Translations under genes and position numbers: made by a program | DNA from: a virus | Reading direction: 5' to 3' (one strand) | Virus record (IMG/VR): IMGVR_UViG_3300032322_001542 | Location: 1-20,052 of that record | Length of the DNA: 20,052 nt | Notes under the pieces: generated by a model | Databases searched by the model: none | What the model saw: only the letters and a program-made list of their open reading frames with translations | What the model was told of the DNA's origin: nothing | Shown: piece by piece, positions 14,399 to 20,052 of the stretch | Layout: the number at the start of each line of letters is the position of its first letter | How positions within the stretch are numbered: position 1 is the stretch's first letter

Positions 14399-14814
14399 TG
14401 CAAAAAATCTATTCAAAGATAAACCCAGAAAAAATATTACACATAATTGTGCGTAAAGATGATTTCCAACCAGGAAGGCAAGATGTAATTGACGAATCAC
14501 AATTCATACAATGTTCCATGTTACAGATGGATGGTGGAAAAACATTTAAGCCACATAAACATATATGGAAAGAGAGAACACGAAATGTTATTGCACAGGA
14601 GAGCTGGGTAATTATTCGTGGTAGTGTTGAAGCAATTTTGTATGACCTCGATGATACTATTTTAGAACGAGTTATTTTGAATGAGGGCGATGCCAGTTTC
14701 ACACTTGAAGGTGGTCACAATTATAGAATACTTGAAGAAGATACTCTTGTATATGAATATAAGACCGGACCATATGAAGGACAATCTTTAGATAAAGTTT
14801 TCTTGGAGTCATAG
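14398..14814 (+). CDS. Cupin-fold protein, possible sugar-modifying enzyme
   Basis: A 138-residue single-domain cupin. The first metal motif is seen as FKPHKHIWKERTR (50-62; H53, H55), the second half has EGDASFTLEGGHNY (96-109; H107), and the end reads VYEYKTGPYEGQ with a DKVF after it. That ending is common in small cupins of O-antigen and phage glycan clusters. Relatives include sugar ketoisomerases of the FdtA/WxcM kind, which act on 4-keto-6-deoxy sugars, and cupins of unknown role such as WbuC. I cannot decide between them. Its neighbours make a nucleotide-sugar role likely. It overlaps the preceding stop by one base, and the next gene begins with GTG inside its own TAG. Confidence 0.75.
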   Translation: MQKIYSKINPEKILHIIVRKDDFQPGRQDVIDESQFIQCSMLQMDGGKTFKPHKHIWKERTRNVIAQESWVIIRGSVEAILYDLDDTILERVILNEGDASFTLEGGHNYRILEEDTLVYEYKTGPYEGQSLDKVFLES

Positions 14815-15761
14815 TGGTATTCAGTAATGTAAATATAAAAGGTTCTGGTATTGCATTACCAAGTAATATATCCTTGAACAATTCTATAATAAATGGAATT
14901 GATACAACTGACGAGTGGATAAAGGAAAAACTTGGAATCGAAGAAAGAAGAGTTGCTTCCGAATCAGAAACCATTTCCACTCTTGGATATTCAGCGGCAA
15001 TAAATGCAATGAATGATGCCGGTATAAATAAAGAAGATTTGGATTTAATTATTGTTGCAACATCAAGTCCTGAAAAAATTTCTCCGTCAACTGCGTGTAT
15101 CATTCACGAAAAATTAAACATACAAAAAAATGTACCGGCATTTGATGTAAATGCAGTTTGTTCTGGATTTGTATATGCCATGACTATTGGTGCATCTTTT
15201 ATTAGTTCGGGTATGTATAAAAATGTTCTCATTATTGCAACAGAGGCATACTCAAAAATAACAGATTGGAATCATAAACATTGTGTATTCTTTGGTGATG
15301 GTGCAGGTGCAGTTGTTCTTGGTAAATCCGAACAAGGTTGGATTTCAAGTGAAATACTTGCAAATGGAAATGGAACTGGTATGACTGGGTTTGTTCTTGA
15401 ACATGGACAAAAATTCAATATGAACGGAAAAGAAGTTTGGGAACAGGCAGTTAAAGTTTTACCTCAATCCATCAAATCAATTCTGAAAAAGAATAATACA
15501 GATGTTTCAGAAATAAGTTTGCTTGTTCCACACCAACCAAGTATAAACATTTTAAAGATAGTTGCAAACGAAGTAGGACTTCCTATGGAACGAGTTAAAA
15601 CTGTCATGAACAAATATGCAAACATTGCAGGTGCATCTGTTCCAATTGCATTTCACGAGGCAAAAGAAGGCGGTCAAATTAAAAAAGGTGACAAGATTCT
15701 TTTTACTGCGATAGGTTCAGGATGGACGTGGGGTTCAATTCTAATAAACTATGAGGATTGA
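14814..15761 (+). CDS. 3-oxoacyl-ACP synthase III-like protein (FabH/KAS III family)
   Basis: A 315-residue thiolase-fold enzyme close to FabH length (about 317-335). The full triad is present: Cys116 in AVCSGFVYA, His240 in VPHQPSIN and Asn270 in KYANIAGASVP. The N-terminal TTDEWIKEKLGIEERR (31-46) is also typical. KAS III joins acetyl-CoA or another acyl-CoA to malonyl-ACP, or acts as an acyl transferase in secondary metabolism. In this setting I infer that it makes an acyl group for a sugar rather than membrane lipid. The start is GTG 14814, overlapping the cupin TAG; no in-frame ATG lies near, and this start places the first strand as in FabH. The stop is followed by an acyltransferase gene after 1 base. 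Confidence 0.92.
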   Translation: MVFSNVNIKGSGIALPSNISLNNSIINGIDTTDEWIKEKLGIEERRVASESETISTLGYSAAINAMNDAGINKEDLDLIIVATSSPEKISPSTACIIHEKLNIQKNVPAFDVNAVCSGFVYAMTIGASFISSGMYKNVLIIATEAYSKITDWNHKHCVFFGDGAGAVVLGKSEQGWISSEILANGNGTGMTGFVLEHGQKFNMNGKEVWEQAVKVLPQSIKSILKKNNTDVSEISLLVPHQPSINILKIVANEVGLPMERVKTVMNKYANIAGASVPIAFHEAKEGGQIKKGDKILFTAIGSGWTWGSILINYED

Positions 15762-15762
15762 T

Positions 15763-16296
15763 ATGTTAGATAAATTAAAAAGAGTTGGTTCTGATGTTAG
15801 GATAAATAAACTCTGTGTAATATCAAGACCGGAATTAGTTGAGATGGGCAGTCACATTGCAATAGATATGTGGACATATATTTCAACACAACTTATTATG
15901 GGTGATTATATTCATATTGCTCCAAGTGTTTCTATCATTGGTGGAGCTCCCGCAAGATTAACTATGGGTAATTTCACAAACATTGGTTCGGGTGGAAGAA
16001 TTGTTTGTGCCACAGATGACTTTTCTCAGGGATTAATATCTCCAGTTGTTCCGATTGAACACAGAACAGTTATAAACAAACCAATTATCTTTGAGGACTT
16101 TGCAACTCTTGGTGTAAATTGTACGGTATTACCTGGTGTAACTTTGAGAGAAGGTACAATCGTTGGTGCAAATTCCGTTGTAACAAAAGATACGGAACCT
16201 TGGATGATTTATGCAGGTTCTCCGGCAAGACCAATTAAGGTTAGAGAAAAAGAAAGAATACTTGAAAGTGCAAATAAATTACTTCGTGGAGAATAA
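15763..16296 (+). CDS. Hexapeptide-repeat acyltransferase (left-handed beta helix)
   Basis: A 177-residue acyltransferase of the LbH class (galactoside/maltose O-acetyltransferase and sugar N-acyltransferase relatives). Hexapeptide-like turns run from about 27 to 80 and again from 108 to 145 (for example LGVNCTVLPGVTL and GTIVGANSVVT). The closing AGSPARPIK (151-159) is the usual end of the helix. The usual His-containing active-site loop is not as clear as in LacA; a candidate is around EHRT (99-102). It would put an acetyl or longer acyl group from CoA or ACP onto a sugar. I chose ATG 15763, with GAGGA at 15753-15757, over ATG 15751, which overlaps the KAS III gene and adds only four residues. 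Its position beside KAS III suggests that the two act together. Confidence 0.87.
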   Translation: MLDKLKRVGSDVRINKLCVISRPELVEMGSHIAIDMWTYISTQLIMGDYIHIAPSVSIIGGAPARLTMGNFTNIGSGGRIVCATDDFSQGLISPVVPIEHRTVINKPIIFEDFATLGVNCTVLPGVTLREGTIVGANSVVTKDTEPWMIYAGSPARPIKVREKERILESANKLLRGE

Positions 16297-16297
16297 T

Positions 16298-17200
16298 ATG
16301 AGTAACAAATATCTTACAGACAAAAATTCATTAAGCATACCGTGGGTAGAATCTCCATTCTTTTATTCCATACTTGAAAACTCGGATTTAACAGAAGAAC
16401 AAAAAAAGTTCTGTTCTGATTTCCATGAAAAGGGATATGCGATAATTGATTTAGGTTTAACTGATGATGAAATCGAACCTATACTAAATGATATGTACGA
16501 TGCACTTGATAGTGAATCTACTGTATTTCATGCAGACCATTTTACATATTCCGATAGTAAAAGAATATTCGAGCAATGGAAACGTAGCTTACCGATTGCC
16601 AAACTAACTATACATCCAAAAATAGTAGAATCACTTAAACTACTTTATGCAAAAGAACCATTCCCATTTTCAACAATTAATTTTATAAAGGGAAGTAATC
16701 AACCACTACACAGTGATGCGATTCATTTTCACACAGTTCCTGAATTGTGGATGTGTGGTGTGTGGGTTGCATTTGAAGATGTGGATGAAACGAACGGTTC
16801 ATTAAAAATTGTTCCAGGAAGTCACAGGTGGCCAGTATATCAATATCATGATTTGAAGTTACCACATCCAGATGAAATTGAAAACGGTGAATCAGTTACA
16901 TATAGAGAGTATGAATTATTCATTGAAACACTAACACGTAATAGCGGAGTTGAACCTTACATCGTTAAGATGAAAAAGGGACAGGCACTTATATGGGCAG
17001 CAAATATGTTACACGGTGGTTCTAACGTTGAAGGTGTAACTGATTTAAATAAAACGAGATTGACACAGGCAAATCATTATTTCTTTGGTGATTGTAAACA
17101 TTACTATCACCCGATGTTTAGTGATGTTCCAAATGCAAAATATGCAACGAAATGGTGCAATGATACTAACAACATCAAAACATATCTAGAAGGTAAGTAA
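16298..17200 (+). CDS. PhyH-family Fe(II)/2-oxoglutarate dioxygenase
   Basis: A 300-residue oxygenase of the phytanoyl-CoA dioxygenase family. The iron ligands are H138 and D140 (LHSDAIHFH) and the distal H239 (ANMLHGGSN); R254 (NKTRLT) is a likely 2-oxoglutarate contact. GSLKIVPGSHRWP (167-179) between them is a standard PhyH strand. It uses O2 and 2-oxoglutarate to hydroxylate or otherwise oxidise a small substrate. The metal site is complete, so it is probably active. In this cluster the substrate may be a sugar or an acyl group made by the KAS III protein. I chose ATG 16298, preceded by GGAGAATAAT; the frame is open back to 16211, but that part overlaps the acyltransferase gene. Confidence 0.9.
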   Translation: MSNKYLTDKNSLSIPWVESPFFYSILENSDLTEEQKKFCSDFHEKGYAIIDLGLTDDEIEPILNDMYDALDSESTVFHADHFTYSDSKRIFEQWKRSLPIAKLTIHPKIVESLKLLYAKEPFPFSTINFIKGSNQPLHSDAIHFHTVPELWMCGVWVAFEDVDETNGSLKIVPGSHRWPVYQYHDLKLPHPDEIENGESVTYREYELFIETLTRNSGVEPYIVKMKKGQALIWAANMLHGGSNVEGVTDLNKTRLTQANHYFFGDCKHYYHPMFSDVPNAKYATKWCNDTNNIKTYLEGK

Positions 17201-17201
17201 T

Positions 17202-17792
17202 ATGTTTGAAGTAGTACAACAATTTGAAAAAGAAGTCGCATCGTTCTTTGGTGCACCGTTTGCAGTTGCAGTGGATAGTTGCACTCACGGTATAGAACTT
17301 GCACTTCGTTATCTTAACGTAAGTAAAATATCAGTTCCAAAGAGAACATATCTTTCGGTTCCATTTCTGGCTAACAAGATGAAGATAGAGTTGGAATGGA
17401 GAGATGAGAATTGGGTAAACTACTATCATCTAACTGATAGAGTTATTGATGCCGCAGTTCTTTGGAAGAAAGATTCATACATACCAAATACAATGATGGG
17501 GATAAGTTTCCAATATCAAAAACATCTTTCACTCGGTCGTGGTGGTATTCTTTTATTGGATGACGAAATTGCAGCAACAGAAATAAAGAAGATGTCATAT
17601 GATGGTAGATTACCGATGATACCTTGGCGAGAACAAAATGTTTCATCATACGGTTATCATTATTATATGACACCAGAAACTGCAAAACTCGGATTAGAAA
17701 AATTACCAACGGCAATTGAAACAACTCCAAGACAATGGATAGTAACTGATTGGCCTGATCTAACACAGATGGATATATTCAAGAAAGGATAA
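17202..17792 (+). CDS. Minimal DegT/DnrJ/EryC1-like protein (half-length PLP aminotransferase homologue)
   Basis: A 196-residue homologue of sugar aminotransferases that normally have about 370 residues. The order of DegT motifs is kept: FFGAPFAVAVDSCTHGIELAL (15-35, cofactor phosphate region, split here by position only), PKRTYLSVPF (46-55), an Asp in VIDAA (D83) that would meet the PLP ring nitrogen, the lysine loop SFQYQKHLSLGRGG (K107), and YGYHYYMTPETAKLGLEKL (150-168). Missing are the middle part before the Asp (about 50 residues) and all of the C-terminal subdomain. The frame is intact, with its own start after TAA-T and a tidy junction to gmd, so it does not look like a decaying gene. 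It may be a compact aminotransferase or a non-catalytic, sugar-binding relative. Confidence 0.75.
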   Translation: MFEVVQQFEKEVASFFGAPFAVAVDSCTHGIELALRYLNVSKISVPKRTYLSVPFLANKMKIELEWRDENWVNYYHLTDRVIDAAVLWKKDSYIPNTMMGISFQYQKHLSLGRGGILLLDDEIAATEIKKMSYDGRLPMIPWREQNVSSYGYHYYMTPETAKLGLEKLPTAIETTPRQWIVTDWPDLTQMDIFKKG

Positions 17793-17793
17793 T

Positions 17794-18765
17794 ATGAAGA
17801 AGGCATTTATTACAGGAATTGGTGGTCAAGATGGAAGTTATCTTGCAGAACATTTGATTACACTTGGCTACGAAGTCCACGGTATAGTAAGAAGAAATTC
17901 CGTATCAGAACACCAACAAAGTAGAATAGACCATTTATCAAAAGATGTTGTTGTTTATTACGGAGATCTACTTGACCAATCAGGATTAGAAAGATTACTT
18001 CGAGAAATACAACCTGATGAAATTTATAATCTTGCGGCACAAAGCCATGTTCGTGTTTCGTATGACATCCCACAGTTCACAGTTCAAACAAATGCAGTTG
18101 GTGTATTAAATATCCTTGAAGCACTTCGAAGTGCCTGTCCTAATGCAAAATTCTATCAAGCTAGTTCTTCAGAAATGTTTGGAAGTGCTGTTGATGAAGA
18201 TGGTTATCAAAGAGAAACAACTCCAATGAAACCCGTATCACCATACGGTTGTTCAAAGGTATTTGGTTTCAACATTGTTCGTAACTATCGTCACGCATAC
18301 AAACTTCATGCTAGTAACGGAATACTTTTCAATCATGAATCACCAAGACGTGGTTCAAACTTTGTAACAAACAAAGTTGTAAAGACGGCGGTTCAAATTA
18401 AGTTAGGTCTTGCTGATAAACTTGAACTTGGTAACTTGGATGCGTATCGCGATTGGGGTCACTCAAAGGATTACGTCAGAGCTATGCATCTCATCCTTCA
18501 ACAAAATGAACCAGGTGATTGGGTAGTTGCAACTGGAGAAACTCGTTCAGTTCGTGATATGTGCAAGTATGTATTCAGTAAATTAGAATTGAATTACGAA
18601 GATCATGTAATTCAAAATCAAAAGTTCCTGAGACCAGAAGAGTTGCCATACTTGAAGGGAGATTCAACAAAGATTAGAACAGAACTTGGATGGAAACCTG
18701 AATATACATTTGAAATGTTGATGGATGAAATGGTTGAACATTGGATGAAAATATATGGAAGCTAA
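17794..18765 (+). CDS. gmd: GDP-mannose 4,6-dehydratase
   Basis: Converts GDP-D-mannose to GDP-4-keto-6-deoxy-D-mannose, the common precursor of GDP-fucose, GDP-rhamnose and GDP-perosamine. The 323-residue short-chain dehydrogenase has the NADP-binding motif TGIGGQDG (7-14), GIVRRNS (30-36) with the basic residues expected for NADP, NLAAQSHV (79-86), the catalytic SSSEMFG (124-130, E127), and Y151/K155 in PYGCSK. NHESPRRG (180-187) is a Gmd signature. All active-site parts are present, so the enzyme should work. The ribosome site is AAAGGATAAT. No GDP-fucose synthase is seen in this window; the neighbours are the DegT-like protein upstream and a fucosyltransferase-like protein downstream, so two fates of the product are possible. 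Confidence 0.96.
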   Translation: MKKAFITGIGGQDGSYLAEHLITLGYEVHGIVRRNSVSEHQQSRIDHLSKDVVVYYGDLLDQSGLERLLREIQPDEIYNLAAQSHVRVSYDIPQFTVQTNAVGVLNILEALRSACPNAKFYQASSSEMFGSAVDEDGYQRETTPMKPVSPYGCSKVFGFNIVRNYRHAYKLHASNGILFNHESPRRGSNFVTNKVVKTAVQIKLGLADKLELGNLDAYRDWGHSKDYVRAMHLILQQNEPGDWVVATGETRSVRDMCKYVFSKLELNYEDHVIQNQKFLRPEELPYLKGDSTKIRTELGWKPEYTFEMLMDEMVEHWMKIYGS

Positions 18766-19618
18766 TCTTATAATGCCAGGAAATTATGGACCGGAGGAAA
18801 CTTCAAACTCTTATCCATGTTGGCCAAGTGAACATTTGAAATGGAACAAAAATTCAAATGAACTAACAATATGGTGCGATAGTCCGGGTGGATATAATGA
18901 ATATGGGGTTTTATTAAATCAAATAATAAATTGTAATTCTAAATACAAAGTAATGGTTTTAATGGAGCCAATATCTTTGTGTCCTAAAACATATGATTTT
19001 GTTTTACAAAATGAACATTTGTTTGATATGGTATTTAGTACATATCCAAATTATGGTTCACATAATCCTTCTAAGTTTAAATATTATCATGGTGGTGCAA
19101 GAACATTTATTCGACCAGAAGAAAGACAAATCTATTCCAAGACAAAAAACATTTCAAGTATAGTATCTGGAAAAAATTTCTTACATGGTCACATGGTTCG
19201 AAATTTAATTAAATCACATCACAATGAAAATAATATAGGTCTTATTGATTATATTAATCCACCTATGAATAGTAAAGTAAGTGGTCTTAAAGATTATAGA
19301 TTTGAACTAGTAATCGAGAATGAAGATGCCCCATTCTTTTCAGAAAAACCCTTGGACTCTATATTATGTGGTTGTGTTCCAATATACTGGACATCCGATG
19401 ACACATCATATCTAGACATCTTTGATAAGAATGGTTTTGTATTTTTTAAAGACCAAGATGAGTTTTTTAATATGTTAACTAATGGATATTTCACAGAAGA
19501 TTTGTATATTAGTAAACTCGATGCAATTAAGAATAATTTTGAAGTTGCAAAAAGATTCGTAAGTTTTGGTGATGTAATTTGGAATTGTGGTATAAAAGAA
19601 TTAATGGAAAACAAATGA
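18755..19618 (+). CDS. GT10-like glycosyltransferase (fucosyltransferase family)
   Basis: A 287-residue protein whose C-terminal half has the GT10 donor-binding pattern: DYRFELVIEN (180-189), then FFSEKPLDSILCGCVPIYW (194-212), comparable to the F..afENS...y.TEK....a...G.VPvv block of alpha-1,3-fucosyltransferases. The N-terminal half is not recognisable by eye. GT10 enzymes use GDP-fucose, a GDP-linked sugar made downstream of Gmd, and the gene overlaps the end of gmd by 11 bases, which supports a GDP-sugar donor. The start may be ATG 18755 or ATG 18773; the first is preceded by GGATG, the second by a GGAA at a long distance. The region is strongly AT-rich (11 G+C of 60 at 18901-18960). Confidence 0.72.
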   Translation: MEANLIMPGNYGPEETSNSYPCWPSEHLKWNKNSNELTIWCDSPGGYNEYGVLLNQIINCNSKYKVMVLMEPISLCPKTYDFVLQNEHLFDMVFSTYPNYGSHNPSKFKYYHGGARTFIRPEERQIYSKTKNISSIVSGKNFLHGHMVRNLIKSHHNENNIGLIDYINPPMNSKVSGLKDYRFELVIENEDAPFFSEKPLDSILCGCVPIYWTSDDTSYLDIFDKNGFVFFKDQDEFFNMLTNGYFTEDLYISKLDAIKNNFEVAKRFVSFGDVIWNCGIKELMENK

Positions 19619-20052
19619 ATAAGATAAAAATTATTTACAGAATATCTGATGCCGGTTATAGAAAAACAAAGCCATCATATATTAATAATGAAAATTGTTT
19701 AAAGAATGCATTCTCTGTATTTCCGTTTGAGAAATATGATTGGTCTATAATTGCAGACAATATTTCGCAAAACACAAATGATATGATATTAAAATATGTA
19801 TCGAGTGAAATAATCAATCATACTAAAATAGGAAGTGGGGCTGGTACATTTAACGTAGCTCTTACAGAAGCATTAGAGTACGATGAGGATGGTATTGTTT
19901 ATTTCCTAGAAAATGACTATATTCATAGACCAAATTCCGATAAAGTTTTATTAGAGGGATTTGAAATTGGTGGCGACTATGTAAGTTTGTATGATCATCT
20001 TGACAAGTACATACCAGCAAGTCGTGGAGGAAATAAGTTGATTGAAGATGAC
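19615..20052 (+). CDS. Putative glycosyltransferase, GT-A-like, N-terminal part (3' end outside window)
   Basis: An open frame from ATG 19615 that runs off the right edge; 146 codons are present. It begins MNKIKIIYRISDAGYRKTKP and has a strand-turn pattern with the motif VYFLENDYIH about 105 residues in, which I read as a GT-A metal site (END in place of DxD), followed by LLEGFEIGGDYVSLYDHLDKY. That last stretch is like one I recall from small glycosyltransferases in phage and bacterial glycan clusters. The start lies inside the stop of the GT10-like gene (ATGA, 19615-19618), so it belongs to the same operon. The fold call is moderate; the donor is unknown. Confidence 0.65.
   Translation, partial: MNKIKIIYRISDAGYRKTKPSYINNENCLKNAFSVFPFEKYDWSIIADNISQNTNDMILKYVSSEIINHTKIGSGAGTFNVALTEALEYDEDGIVYFLENDYIHRPNSDKVLLEGFEIGGDYVSLYDHLDKYIPASRGGNKLIEDD

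Noticed and set aside
15023-15030. TATAAATA, identical to the T4 late promoter core
   Set aside because: It is inside the KAS III coding sequence, far from any following start codon, and such AT-rich octamers arise by chance here.
14409-15103. Two long open frames on the - strand (97 and 134 codons) opposite the cupin and KAS III genes
   Set aside because: They lie fully inside well-recognised + strand genes, have serine- and isoleucine-rich sequence typical of antisense frames, and no ribosome site or family resemblance.
16211-16297. Upstream extension of the PhyH frame
   Set aside because: It overlaps the acyltransferase C-terminus and has no ribosome site; ATG 16298 follows GGAGAATAAT.
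1-20052. tRNA genes, CRISPR arrays, insertion sequences, integration sites
   Set aside because: The four gaps over 20 bases are too short or are explained by terminator and promoter elements, and no repeat array or transposase was seen on either strand.

Overview
The window looks like part of the genome of a tailed phage of the T4 superfamily (large myovirus), probably from an aquatic or other environmental source. The evidence is a T4-type replication core: the C-terminal part of a family B DNA polymerase (gp43), sliding clamp (gp45), clamp-loader large subunit (gp44) and a clamp-loader small subunit (gp62-like). These genes are packed on one strand with overlapping start and stop codons. 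The host cannot be named from this sequence. No integrase, transposase, tRNA, rRNA or CRISPR array was seen. Every supported gene is on the + strand and no gene-free stretch exceeds about 112 bases.

Layout. (1) 1-3196: DNA polymerase 3' end, DNA methyltransferase 1, sliding clamp and a 74-residue unknown protein, closed by a strong intrinsic terminator at 3221-3246. (2) 3309-8048: clamp loader gp44, DNA methyltransferase 2, a zinc-ribbon protein, a gp62-like protein, an Nmad1/DUF1599-like protein, a Cas4/RecB-like PD-(D/E)XK nuclease with probable Fe-S cysteines, and a GMP reductase/IMP dehydrogenase family enzyme. (3) 8106 to the right edge: at least 15 tightly coupled genes for glycan synthesis. 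These are two GT4 glycosyltransferases, a GT2, a DVRD-type GT, a GT7 (beta-1,4-galactosyltransferase-like), an FkbM methyltransferase, a GT9-like GT, a cupin, a ketoacyl-ACP synthase III, a hexapeptide acyltransferase, a PhyH dioxygenase, a very short DegT-like protein, GDP-mannose 4,6-dehydratase, a GT10 (fucosyltransferase-like) and the start of another probable GT.

Regulation. The three intergenic gaps longer than 40 bases all contain the same 11-mer TTTCGTATATT on the + strand, 29-40 bases before the next start codon. I read it as a phage promoter element that defines three transcription units: clamp unit, clamp-loader/nucleotide unit and glycan unit.

How the parts may work together. Units 1 and 2 replicate and mark the phage DNA. 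The polymerase and methyltransferase 1 end in near-identical aromatic tails (QKFFSF and QNYFQF), which suggests that both dock on the gp45 clamp. Unit 3 looks able to make and transfer a decorated oligosaccharide: Gmd supplies GDP-4-keto-6-deoxymannose; the DegT-like, cupin, KAS III, acyltransferase and PhyH proteins could make an unusual acylated sugar; and six to eight glycosyltransferases could assemble it. Whether the acceptor is host surface glycan, a virion protein or phage DNA cannot be told from the sequence.
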